Source: Leucocoprinus leucothites (Eukaryota; Basidiomycota; Agaricomycetes; Agaricales; Agaricaceae). From it: 64,000 bases of DNA. This document shows, one piece after another, positions 36,303 through 47,996 of this stretch. The stretch covers positions 1,364,001-1,428,000 of the forward strand of contig JAACJO010000006.1 of the NCBI GenBank assembly GCA_013368445.1. The letters run 5' to 3'. Made by a program: the position numbers and the translations under genes. Below the pieces are notes generated by a model. It did no database searches and was not told the DNA's origin. It saw only the letters and a program-made list of their open reading frames with translations. The stretch's first letter is position 1, and the number at the start of each line of letters is the position of its first letter.

Positions 36303-39147
36303 ATGTACGGTGCTATTGAAAACTCGATCTTTCTACAAGAGCTGCTCTCCCTTCCGCAAGAAGGCTTCCCGGAACTGCTGCAGCGAGCTAAAGAGGAAGG
36401 TCTATACTCCGGCACTTCTTGGACTGGTTTTTCGCGTGGGGTCAAGACACATACACAAGCGCAAATAGGTGCTAGTACCCTCAAGCTTCGCTTTGCCACT
36501 ATTTTGAATGCAATTACTCGCTTACTCGAGCGGTCTGGACCTGGTGGTTTTTCAAATGGTCTCGGCCAGGACTGGATTGACGCGTCAACGTTGAATGTGG
36601 CTGAACTGCATGAGAAGGCTGGAACTCGTAGCAAGACATCAAATGCTCAAGATGAACATCTGACTGGTCCGGACAAAGACGAAACAGAACGCGCATTTCC
36701 CATTACCTGCTTCATCCGTAGGAGTGACCAAGACCACTCTTCAGGTGATACAAACACAATGCTGATGTACAGTTGAACTTAATAGCTCTCGAAATTCTTT
36801 CAGATTGTTTCCGTAATCCTCAAATGAGATGGTTCTCCGCTCTCAGTGTTGCCGAAGTCGTGGAAGAACACTACACGGATCCAAGACTTCAGCTTGCCAG
36901 ATATGCAGGGCAAATTTTTCAGGCACAACCCGATCGACTCTTTGTATTTGCCTTGTCGCTGAGCGTTGACTGTCTACACATTCATCTCTTCGACCGGAGC
37001 GGCACGGTAATGACGAAGGAGCCTATCAATATAAATCAGGTAAGCGCATGTCAGGCGTCTACCCTCTAGCGCGACTCTGACGCCTTTCGTCAGGACCCAG
37101 AAACATTCATTCGCGTTGTATCTAGCTTTTGCTCCCTCTCAACCGAGAATCTTGGCTGGAGTCCAATAATACAAGCCTGGAATGGACAGACTACAGTTCC
37201 CTCGTATCAACTTCCCGCAGAATTAATCAAGGATCTTACAAGTCCTTTCGACATACCCTGGGTGATGGATGGACCCGAAACTAAGTCAAAATATATCTCT
37301 ATTCGGTCGCTTACATCGCTCGAGAAAGACCCTTATCCTTTTGACCGGAGTACATTGGCTCTGGAGGTGGTCACTCTCGAAGACTGGGAGCAGAAGAATG
37401 GAGAGGTGAGATACATGGAAATCAACGCTGAGAAGATAGCTGACGATATGCCAGGCCGAGGTCTATGTCATGAAACAGTCTTGGCAGAGGCGCCCTTGTG
37501 CCGTCGATGGTGGTGGCGTCGAGTTATCCAATGCATCATCGCGACACGAAAAGGAGACAATCGATGCCGATCCTGAAACTCGACTTCTTCTCCGGAATGC
37601 AGAAGCGGAACCTTTTGAAGCCTTTGTTCTTCGTCGCACTGGTCTATCGGAGAATCGTCTGAGAGAAGCAAGTTTTGTCACAGCAAATGGAAGAAGAGTA
37701 GATACGTCAACCTTTATACGGCACGATCTCATGCAAACGTCCCTGCCCATCGCACAAAGCTGGACATATGAACGCTACTGGGGGTCGAGTCAAAAATATC
37801 CAGCATGGAACGATTAGAACCGCCTTGCTAGAGACACAACGCCTACCGCTCAAGAAGAGGAGCCTCCAGTTTACCGATCGTTGGTTCGGTTGTTCTTCAA
37901 GCATGCGGGTGTTCCGATTAAATATTTTCGGAGTAAAAGGGATTTATTGATGGGTCTGCGTGGGGCGGTGATAGGTGAGTGGATTCAATTCGGTACGGCA
38001 TCCCCCCTCATGCTTGAGCACAGATCATGAGAAATTCTATCGACATGGGGTTATCCAGCGAGACGTTAGCGTCAACAATATTTTCTTATCTAGTGGCACG
38101 GGCCACTTGATCGATTTTGATCATTGCAAGCTCTCAACTCGCATGGTGGTCCCAGAACCCCCACCAAAGCATAAACTAACTATGGAAGAACGTAATTTCT
38201 ACTCCGGTTTCTTAAGCGACCGCCTCTTTGATACGGCTGAAAGGATGTACGGTAAAGAAGCCTGGATTTATTTGACTACAGCACGTCGTCCCTGGAAGTC
38301 GATGTACCCTCACCCCTCCGATCGCTTATCTCCAGGCGACTTGGGATGGATTGATAAGGTAGGTTCCATGATCCCGCCTCCCCGTGGGATACCCCAATGA
38401 CGCTCTCTGATAGCTCTATACCATTCCTAATTTCAAGGACCATGAATTAGGTCCAGCTCGTGCCACGGTAGGTTTCTTGACATCCATTTTACTCATACAA
38501 GGAGTTCATCTTTTAAGTAGGGAACCCCTGCTTTCATTAGCTGCCATCTCAAGTCACGATATCGGTTCCCACACACAGCGATTCACGACATGGAGTCTTT
38601 CTGGTGGGTTCTGGTGTATATTTGCATCAAGTTTTCTGGACCCGGAGTGCCCAAGCTAGATGAGGCCAGCAGAAATATTCTGGGTTTCTATTTCTCCGGT
38701 CGTGAAATTTCACAGCCCAAAAAGGAAGGCGTTTTTGTCTATGGCACAGAGTTGGAATCCTTACTCAACCATTTCGACCCATATTTTGATGACCTCAAAG
38801 CTCTCATTCACAACTGGCATTCCGTTATCAAGCTTGCTTTCGAGTTTCGGATCGGCATGGAGTTCAACTACCCCCACGGAATCATCATCCATCTCATCGA
38901 CGAGGCTCTGAAGAACATCAACGAAACAGCCATGGCTCAGGACGAAGATGATCGGAGGAGACGGATACACGAGGAGAATGCAAAAGCCATTCAAGTACAG
39001 AAGACTGTTCATGCAAAGCCGGTGGAAACGAAGCTGATGAAAAGGAAGAAGTCGAGAAGCAATACTGTACTTTCTGGTTCTCAGTCGACTCATCCTGATC
39101 TTCACTCTCCAACTGGATCACCACAATCAAAGAAACAGAGAAAGTAG
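36303..39147 (+). pseudogene. FunK1-type fungal protein kinase, copy A, with one in-frame stop
   Basis: Paralogue of the gene at 44141-47466. Exons read MYGAIENSIFLQELLSLPQE, RWFSALSVAEVVEEHY, RLFVFALSLSVDCLHIHLFD, SKYISIRSLTSLEKDPY, VYVMKQSWQRRP, LVRLFFKHAGVPIKYFRSKR, HEKFYRHGVIQRDVSVNNIF, GHLIDFDHCKLSTRM, DMESFWWVLVYICIKFSGPG and a basic C-terminus. This is the FunK1 layout (kinase-like fold expanded in mushrooms). A single TAG at 37815-37817 interrupts an otherwise continuous frame; no phase-0 intron that removes it is evident. The N-terminus is shorter than in copy B by about 40 residues. The HRD motif reads QRD, as in copy B. It may be a recent pseudogene, or the stop may be a sequencing or strain difference. 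Confidence 0.7.
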
Positions 39148-39169
39148 CGAACAATGACGTTCATTTCTC

Positions 39170-39793
39170 TACCTTGTACTCAAAGAAGGGGACGCACTAT
39201 TTTCAGTAGACTCTTTAGTTGACTCAAACCCTCGTAATACGCATTGCAGTATCCTTAAGCTCGTGTCTCCAAAGACCAGGAATATAAAGCAATCTATGGT
39301 TACTGCTATCAGCTCAACCCTCACAATACGAGTTGGAAAATAAAGGATACGACGCCCAAGGACCTACAAGCATTCGGCATCGGAGTGTCAGCCAAACGGA
39401 ACGGAGCAAAACTGACCCCTCTTCAAAGCTCGGAGCCGGCAGTTACCAACTGGACTCTCAGAATACGACACAAGCTATGTACAACACCATTCACTGCAAC
39501 GAGACTCGCAAGGGCATCGAGCCAGATACTCGTTCGAACCAACCCCTACTCACCAATAAACCCTCCACCTTTCGCGAGCGCCTCAACTTCATAAGGAGCC
39601 GTAAATCCAGGTGGAAAACTTGCGTTCGTGGATATGCAGTCCAGAAAGAATGGACATTCAACCTGTGCCTTCTAATTAGGGCCTATGAGACGGATAATGG
39701 GCGTCAGCGTCAGTCGGTTGACCTCCAGGTATCCGATTGGTATTAACGAGCGGTGATATGGACGTGCGCCGGTGTTTCTTTGATTCCAGCCAT
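39170..39793 (-). pseudogene. ADC-like gene remnant (5' half only)
   Basis: Read on the minus strand, it starts MAGIKETPA at 39793 and resembles ADC-like copies 1 and 2 through the exon ending near 39200 (matching the region of RITRIYVSTKEST), with many stops and lost splice sites: the first donor reads GCGCAC. The C-terminal half is absent. It lies just 3' of and antisense to FunK1 copy A, as the remnant at 47520 lies next to copy B. Confidence 0.65.
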
Positions 39794-41025
39794 CTCTAAG
39801 TGTTGGACTTTATAAGAATGTGGTGGTAGTTTGATTGACAATGACAAAGAATGAAGGGAGAAAGAAACTGTTACGAGAAAGATGTATATTAGGCGCTGTG
39901 CGTCTATTCCACAATAGAGCGGCAAGTTAGTGTGAAGGTTTGACCTTTCACAAGATATCAGTTGGACGCTCTGATTTCTCATACAGTATACTTATCCTTG
40001 ATACATATTTGGGGGAATATAAGTAGCTTCGTCTTAAAGCCCAGAGATCCCACAGAACTCAAGGTGGCGGCCGCTTGGCAGGAATGACGGGACTTCTTTG
40101 TCCTCTCTCTCTCCGTCTCTCACTGGGCTAATTGTGGTTCCATTTAACAGAGCAATGAACCATATGCAATGAGTATCAACCCATTAATAGGCCATACTCT
40201 TACCTTATCCAGCCGCATCAGCTGCAAGGGGTCAGATACCACAGCTTTCAGTAACCTTGTTGGTCAAATTGCTGATATTTCACTCAGGGGCTCCAGCGAT
40301 AGTAGTAGCCGCTGATTCAGGCGTGGTCATGGTTCGTGTGCCGTGGGTCCCAGGCCTGTGCAACATAAAAGCTTGGCACCGCGATGTTCCAATGGCTACA
40401 TTTCCAGACATTGGACCTCGAGAACATGATCTACAACCTTCGCTGCATCCCCCAGCTAAAGCGAATGATCTCAGCTCAGCCTTTATGTGGGTGGCTGTGA
40501 GCGGGACCCACTAGGTCGAGTGAGAACCAAGGGAAGCACAGACACTGCCATTAGAACAACCACAGCTATATGCACCCAGACCGTCGATGCACGGAGGTAG
40601 AGAATGAGAAGGATATCAATCAAGATCGACTTGAAGCCATCAGAGTCGGCGATCACGACGTTGATCACACTTCGGAAAGTGATCATGATGCATCATCATT
40701 ACCTTCGATCCTTCTCTTGCATTGGTTATTGGCCTGTGAATTAATTGACACCTCCTGGTACTATTATTTCCTTGCTGGCCATCGTGATGCAAAGCTGACC
40801 AGTGACAACAGGGCGATATTCTAGGACCAGTTCTTACAAGATGATATCAGGTTGCAATATCAGAAACAGGCTCTTCGTTCAATGGTTGAATTCTTCTTGG
40901 GAATCCTGTCCTGATATCTCAGACACCAGACACAAGGGGATTGGGTGTATGGCTAGGAAGGTATAATGATCAAGGTCTTCCAGGCCTCAACTTCCTGAAG
41001 GCTCTTGGATTGATAAAAATCAATG
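39794..41025. other. 1.2 kb without a supported gene
   Basis: The first 220 bases resemble the promoter side of ADC-like copy 1. A minus-strand frame at 40483-40686 has a hydrophobic stretch (VWVHIAVVVLMAVSVLPLVL), but nothing else supports a gene. Confidence 0.4.
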
Positions 41026-43042
41026 GTGTTCGATGATGAAGGAGGTGTAGGGGCCATATGCATAGGACTTCTGTATGTTTCCTATAAAATCCGGGTCCAA
41101 TCCCACTGTGCAAATGATCAATTGCAGCTCAATGAAGGCCGTGAATTATCTACCCGGAACTCTTCAAGTGAAAACCTACCACTCCAGCACCCTCCGTTCT
41201 GGGGTCTTATTTGGAGTAGCCATACCGGCCTTTGTTTCCGGTCTATATTACAGTATGCCAGATTTCTGGAAAAACTTGAGCCTCCAAGCTCATATTTCAC
41301 TCTTAGGTTTCTTGGAAGAGACGCGCGAACAAATTCATGGCTGGGATGCTTTACTGTTTATCTATGGCTTACTCTTCGTTCCTGTCGTGTATTCTATGCT
41401 TATTGGCCTCAATGTCCTTGTCTGGGAGCGGTGTCACATAAATTATGCTTTCCTTTTAGGCGAGTAATGGACAGTTTTACCACGGTCTCAAGCAATTGCT
41501 CATCCTCTCCATCTAGGAATGGACGCTCGGAATCGTATGAATTATCGAGAATATTTCGAGGCAGGTTCTTGCCCAGGAATACTAGAATTTGTGCTGACTC
41601 TAGCCCTAGATCCCCAGCCTCTTGTTCGCAACCTTGTGTCATACTTTCTTGCTATCATTTGCTCGCATTGGATCTTCACATATCTCACCAACAACATGGC
41701 CACTCTTATGGCTCGCTCTGACCGCAGCAATATTATTTGACCCTCTACCGTTATTATTTCGCCCGTCCCGATCCTGGCTGCTCAGGGCCATTGGTAGTCT
41801 TTTTATCTCATGGGCTCGACACGTTGAGGTGGGTATTACTATCAACCGTTCTCATACGCAAGCTCTCGTCTAATCTACCAGTAATACAGTTCACAGATTT
41901 CTGGCTAGGGTGAGCCATATCTCTTTCTACCTCGTAAAGATTTCTAATGATATAATCGATCCTTAGTGATCAGTTTTGCAGTTTGGTATTCACCTTGTCC
42001 AATCTGTATATGCTTGTCTGTGTATACGTCCAAGGTTTCCAAGGAGATTGGAACGCTATATGTACAACTCGATCAAGTGCCTGGCCGGTCGCCTCAGCGC
42101 TTACCGCCTTACCGCTATTAATACGCCTAGCCCAGAGTATCAGGCGTTATGCTGGCTCCGGCTTGATCACACATTTGATTAACGTGCGTACCTGTGATTA
42201 ACTCCTTCCTACAGCTATCAATCTCAATTGATGATATTGTAGGGTGGGAAATACTCATTCGGTATCGTGAGCTACCTTTACTACTACCTCTGGAGATTTC
42301 AGGGTGAGGTGTACTAGTTTGCATTCCATGTCCAGTCAAACTGAGCTCGAGACAGACACACATTATAATCCGTGGTTCTCGATATGGCTTACCTTCGCAA
42401 TAATTTACTCCACGTATGCCACTTGCTGGGTAAGAGTCTTCCCACTCGCCGCTGTAAACTGTTCTAAACCCGTTCGATTTTCTCTGGTAGGATCTAATAA
42501 TGGATTGGTCTCTCCTTCGACTCCGTGCTAGACATTTTCTCCTTCGCAATGAGCTCGGCTATCCCAACCATATATATGTGGGTCCTAAGATGGGTCGTTG
42601 AGAATAAACAGATTGACTCACGCTTCCTAGATATATTACTTTGCTATTGTAAATTTTTCGAACTGTGGTAAGATGCTCATTAACATCCTATCCTCTAGGT
42701 GACCAACTGTCTCGCCCATTTTTCCTGGGTGATTTACATACCAGAACAAGGTCCAAATATGTTGACTCGTACATTTATTGTTGGATTTTTGGAAATGTTG
42801 CGCCGGATTCAATGGAATTTCTGTGGGTATATTCGGCAAAAGGCTGCCGACAAGATGTGCTAACCTCTCATTTATGTAGATCGTCTGGAGAATGAACATA
42901 TTGGCAACACGGATCAGTACCGTGTCGCTGGCGAAAGGCCCCTTCTATACGCATTCGGCGCCAGCCACTTCGGACACCACGACGGCAATGATTTCGAGCC
43001 ACTTTCCAGATCACCGACCCCGCTCGCAGGTGATAAGGACTA
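41026..43042 (+). pseudogene. third SPX-EXS copy, 5'-truncated (EXS domain only)
   Basis: Plus-strand sequence homologous to the two minus-strand copies from the exon containing MMKEMQELY onward. It retains TYHSSTLRSGVLFGVAIPAF, WDALLFIYGLLFVPVVYSML, NRMNYREYFE, WPLLWLALTAAILFDPLPLL, SNLYMLVCVYVQGFQGDWN, LEMLRRIQWNF and DQYRVAGERPLLYAF, ending with stop TAG at 43040-43042. The whole SPX part is missing. Long pieces remain open and intron positions are kept, including a GC donor at 41561 (GCAGGT), so decay is mild. The final consensus REVPLPY is degraded to GERPLLY. It could still give a transcript, but I see no start codon context and treat it as a pseudogene. Confidence 0.8.
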
Positions 43043-43083
43043 GGTTGGTTTCCGAGACTTTGGGTCAGAAAGGGTCGTATTGG

Positions 43084-43435
43084 TAATGGGTATTCTGCTA
43101 TCAAGCTCGCTTTCCAGTTTTGGATTGGCATGGAGTTCAGCTCCCCCACGGACTCATCCTCCGTCTTGTCGATGACACTCTTTAGAGCATCAGTGAAACC
43201 ACTACGGCCCAGGCCGAAGAAGATCCCAGAAAACATATTCTTGCTGAGAATGTAGAAGCCATCCGCACTCAAAAGACAGTCCATGCAGAGTCGATGGAAA
43301 TGAAGTCTGTCCCAAAGGAAATCGAAGAAGCCACGAAGTGATATCGGACCTTCGGAGTCTCAAGCCTCTGATCTCGCTCTCGTTCCCTAACAATATGATC
43401 ATGAGCAAAGAAATAGAACATAGCAAACAATATCA
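43084..43435 (+). pseudogene. FunK1 3'-terminal remnant
   Basis: The sequence resembles the last 350 bases of FunK1 copies A (38815-39155) and B (47135-47475): for example TATCAAGCTCGCTTTCCAG, GGCATGGAGTTCA and CAAAAGACAGTCCATGCAGA. It has indels and stops. It begins about 40 bases after the stop of the truncated SPX-EXS copy, so a recombination joined the two tails. Confidence 0.75.
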
Positions 43436-44140
43436 TTTGCCGCCCTACATGGGCCCTCTTGTAAAATTTTAACCCCAGACATTTGTAACTGTAGATATCA
43501 CTTTCCCCAAGACTTGGAATATCAAAGCAGTGGACGATTAGATTAATCAATAGCTGCGGCGGCCACAGGCTCGAGCCGCCAGAAAAGACGACTGTGACTT
43601 CCCAATTGAAAAGGTTCAGTTCGCGGCGCGAGGCAGACTATCAAAGATTATCAAGAGATCATCGCCTTAGAAGTCCTGTGGAGTTGAAGTCTGCTTTGTT
43701 CAAAGGTTCCAAGCAATATCCCCAATTTCATTCTAAGACTCGGCTCGCGACATTCCTGGTAAAAAACGCGTCTGATGGAAGGGGAAGTAGAAGATGAAAA
43801 CAAAGGAAGGAAATAGGTGGCCATGTTTCTCTGCTTCTTGACACGATAACGCTCTTGATGTACGTAGTACAGATCTGAATACCAGGCTTCGCGATAGCAT
43901 GAAATAGAGTCGGACTTCAAAAAAACAACAGCTTATTGGCATCGTCTGGCGTCACATGGGCGCGCCCAACCACGTGCCCTACCATATTCAGTGATCCGCA
44001 ATCTGTTTGATACTTTGCGGGTCCTCGTTCCCCAACTCATGTTACTCATTGCTGTGGAGCTTTGATTTTGCGCGAATATCCGCTTTGGATTCTTATAAAG
44101 CGTGAGTCTACATCCTGTCAGCATATCATTCGATTCTAAC
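43436..44140. other. upstream region of FunK1 copy B
   Basis: About 700 bases with no gene seen. It holds a TATA box next to the FunK1 copy B start. Confidence 0.45.
44094..44100 (+). promoter_or_regulatory. TATA box of FunK1 copy B
   Basis: TATAAAG lies 41 bases before the ATG at 44141. Confidence 0.45.
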
Positions 44141-47100
44141 ATGTCGGACGCCCCCAACGCAGCCAAACTCGACACTCCTCACTTTCCTGAGCAGCTTCCT
44201 GGGAGAGTGAAGGATCTCCAGGAGAGCTATCGTCAGCATCTGCCCCTAATGAGTTTCGAAATCGACGCCTCTCTCTTTCTCAAGAAGTTCCTCCCATTCC
44301 CCGAAAACCATGCGTTGACTCTGTTGGAGGCTGTGAAAGCAGCAGGACTGTACCAAAACTCGAAATGGACTGGACTTCCCAAAGGCACGAAGCCTTCGGG
44401 AGACCTGGCAGCTTTGGATACATCCTCGCCTCAGCAGTCCACGGCACCTACGCAGTCAACACAGCTCGCAGACAATCCCCCTGCGGACTCTTCTGCCGAC
44501 CCTAGCTCCTCGCTCCACCCTGCAGAGTCTACGGCATCCTCACCCAGCACCGCAAAACCCAGGGTTAAGGAGTCATCCTTGTACGAGCCCTTTGTAAATA
44601 TCGCCAATGAAATCGCGGTTAGAGCTCCCCAGATTACCAACCCTGTCGGGGAGTCGGCTCAAAGGCTCAAAGGTCGCTGGGTCAATACCCATGACCGAGC
44701 TCTCGTTTCAGGCAATCCGCACGCAAACAAGGTTATCCCCGATATATCTTTTCTCTCGAATCCTCGAGCCGAAACAATCGAGCGTATAAGCCTTTCATCA
44801 GTCGCAGAGGACGGCCATTCCACCGGGCCTTCTCAGACATCTGAGGTATGTTGCGAATCTAAATATTGTTTGTATCGCTTGTACCAAACGGTTGTAGGAC
44901 GCGGTTCAAGCAGCACCAACGTCAGGCGATTCCTCAAACATAGCCGAGCAAATTGTACGATGTGATCCTTGGTTGATGACCACTAAAACTTATCACGTTA
45001 AGCACAGGAGTCTCACCTATGGCTGCAAGCTTTTACGGTGGTAGAAGTTAAACCCAACAAAGATGGTGATTCGGCTTTGCCTCAATTGGCAACTTATGTG
45101 CGACATATTTTTATGGAACAACTTGACCGACATTTTGTCCTTGCTTTCACTTTAAACCTTGACGCACTTCGGATTCATCTGTTTGATCGAAGTGGCGTAA
45201 TCTCTTCATCTCCTATCAACATCCACGAGGTGAGCAATAGTTCTGGTTCATTGAGATTCAAAGTCACTCACTCGTATGCAGTCCCCGACCCAGTTCATCA
45301 CTGCCATTGCAGCATTCTCTTGGCTACCACCAGTTGACCTGGGATGGGACCCATCGGTTCATGTCTGGGATGAAGGCGAAATTGTCAGGTCCTACGAGGC
45401 ACGGATGAAGGACTATTCGTGTGCATATCATGTTCCATGGATTTTTGATGGGTTTAACAACATTCAGACTGACGTTCCCAATCTCGTCAACCATGACAAG
45501 GGTAAGGGGCGAGACAATGGTACCCAGGCAACCAATTCCTGCTCGCGATACGTTTCCATACGTTCTCTAACTCTGGAGGACGCGAAGAGACTTTGGGGAA
45601 GGGGCACCCTTGTCCTCGAAGTTATCTCTTTGGATGATTGGGTGAAGAAGAATGCAAAGGTAGTGTTTTGCCCTGACCACCCCTCGAACTCTCATATACT
45701 CAGGGTTTTCCTTTCATAGGCTCAAGTTTACGTTATGAAACAATCTTGGCAGAGACTACCTGGTTTTGACGACGAGAATGCAACGATTGACCTGTCGAAC
45801 ACTTCCCTCAGATCCGAACAACGAGTCGACGCGCCCAATGGTCAGTCGTTATGCCAGTCATTGGATTCTGAACCTTTTGAGGCCTTCATTCTCCGGGGGG
45901 CGGCTCTTTCCTCCCGCTTAAAGGATGCTGGTTTCGTCAGAGTGGATGAGAGAAAGGTGGATACCTTTTCCTACGCACGCAAAGGTGTCCAGCCGCAGGT
46001 AGAGCTCCGAGCGAAGAAGGCGATTTCTGCTCCTCGATCCACCTCACTACAAACATCGACAACTGTCAGTTCAATGGACCTGTGGTCTAAAGTCCAACAC
46101 AGAGAACCGAGCGCGAGCCGTGGAAGTAAATCGCGCGCATCAAGCCTTGCCACAGACACCAACAACACGGAACATGCCAACCTCGCTAACCGATCGCTGG
46201 CTCGCCTGTTCTTCAAACTACCAGGTGTCCCGATCAAGTATTTCCGGAACAAGCGCGAGTTACTGAATGGCTTGCGGGGAGCAATAGCAGGTGATTAGGT
46301 TCACTGGTGCATTCGGGTTCCTCCTCATTTTTACTCTTTGACAGATCACGAAAAATGCTATCGCCGGGGAATTATCCAGCGAGATGTCAGCATTAACAAC
46401 ATTTTACTGTCCGGAGACACAGGCCACCTGATCGATTTCGATCATAGCAAGCTCTCAACTCGCATGGCGTTCCCAAATCCCCCGGCAAAACGCGAACTAG
46501 CTACAGATGAACGTGATCTCTACTCGAAGTCTTTGAACGATCACCTCTTCGATGCTATTGAACGGCTGTACGGCGCAGAAATTGGCGCCTATCTTTATCG
46601 CGCAAAACCAACCTGGCTTTCGAGGTATCCTCACCTCTCTCGGCTCTTATCTTTTGATGACTTGGGATGGATTGATGAGGTATGCTCCATGATCCCACCT
46701 CCCATAGAATGCTTGATGACGCTCTCCGATAGCTTTATACCATTCCTAATTTCAAGGGCCGTCAACCAGGCCCAGGTCGTGTCACGGTAGGCTTTCCGAC
46801 ATATATCCTACTCATACAAGGGGCTCATCTCCTACGCAGGGAACCCCTGCTTTCATTAGCTGCCATCTCAAGAAACGATATTGGCTCTCTCACACTGCGA
46901 TACACGACATGGAGTCTTTCTGGTGGGTTCTGGTGTATATTTGCATCGGGTTTTCTGGACCCGGAGTGCCCAAGCTAGACAAGGCCATCAGAAGCATTCT
47001 GGGCATCTATTTCTCCGGTCCCGAAATTTCACAAGTCAAAAAGGAAGGAGCTTTTATCAATAACGGAGAGTTAGAATCTTTGCTCAACAATATCGACTCG

Positions 47101-47466
47101 TACTTTGATGACCTCAAAGCCCTCATTCGCAGCTGGCATTCCGTCATCAAGCTTGCTTTCGAGTTTGAGACCGGCATGGAGTTCCACTACCCCCACGGAA
47201 TCATCATTCATCTCATCGACGAGGCCCTTCATCTCATCGACGAACCCGCCACAGCTCAGGACGAGGATGATTGGAGGAGGCGGATGCTCGAAGAGAATGC
47301 AGAAGCTATTCTAACACAGAAGACTGTTCACGTAAGGCCGGTGAAAAGGAAGTCAAGAAAGTCGAAGAAGTCGAGAGGTAATACTGGACCTTCCGATCCT
47401 CAATCGTCTAACCCCGATTTCCGTTCCCCAACTGGATCACCACGAGCAAAGAAACAGAGAAAATAG
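44141..47466 (+). CDS. FunK1-type fungal protein kinase, copy B (intact)
   Basis: It starts MSDAPNAAKLDTPHFPEQLP. A Ser/Pro/Thr-rich linker (residues about 85-145) precedes the FunK1 core: SHLWLQAFTVVEVKPNK, QLDRHFVLAFTLNLDALRIH, LFDRSGVISSSPINIHE, SRYVSIRSLTLEDAKRLWGR, AQVYVMKQSWQRLP, LFFKLPGVPIKYFRNKREL, CYRRGIIQRDVSINNIL (catalytic loop), GHLIDFDHSKLS (DFG position is DFD), GTPAFIS, DMESFWWVLVYICIGFSGPG, and a Lys/Arg-rich tail ending AKKQRK. Introns of about 50-60 nt preserve frame throughout. The canonical His of HRD is Gln, while Asp and the loop Asn are kept. FunK1 kinases are expanded in multicellular mushrooms; their substrates are not known. Its 3' flank carries an antisense ADC-like remnant. 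Confidence 0.85.
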
Positions 47467-47519
47467 CGAACAATGTTATTGGTTTTTATATATCCCCTTG
47501 TAATTGTGATACCCTAAGA

Positions 47520-47720
47520 GGAGCAACGTACGATTCCCAATAGATTCTTTGATCGACAAATATAATCTCATAATACGAGTCGCTGGATCATTAAGCTTGT
47601 ATTTTCAACATAAAGTAGTTCGTCGCCGTCGCTATCAATTGAACCCCCGCAATACAAATCGGAAAGCCAAAGAAATGACGCACAAGGACCTGGTACGAAC
47701 ATTCTGTATCAAAGCAAAAA
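47520..47720 (-). pseudogene. ADC-like gene fragment 3' of FunK1 copy B
   Basis: About 200 bases match the exon region RITRIYVSTKEST and the flanking intron of the ADC-like genes, antisense to FunK1 copy B and with a shared motif GACGCACAAGGACCT. It corresponds in position to the longer remnant at 39170-39793, so the two FunK1 copies were duplicated with this downstream piece. It ends close to a run of 12 A (47718-47729). Confidence 0.6.
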
Positions 47721-47996
47721 AAAAAAAAACCAGTGCAACACATTAGCGAGTTGGGGTGTCACCAGCAAAGGAAGGACGTGAGTTGACGATTGTCGTGGTC
47801 ATTGTTCAGTTTTCTCGGGGCAGGTGGGCAATAGATCAAAGTAAGGGACGAAATTTGCGAGCTGTGAGCTGATGTTGTAGGTTTCAACACGATTGCAGCA
47901 ACGATCTCTACAGGACGAGGAGACTAAACACGAACACTCATACATGGCTCAGAGATATATAAGCGCAATTCCTCCTGCAAACCAACAAATCTCAAA

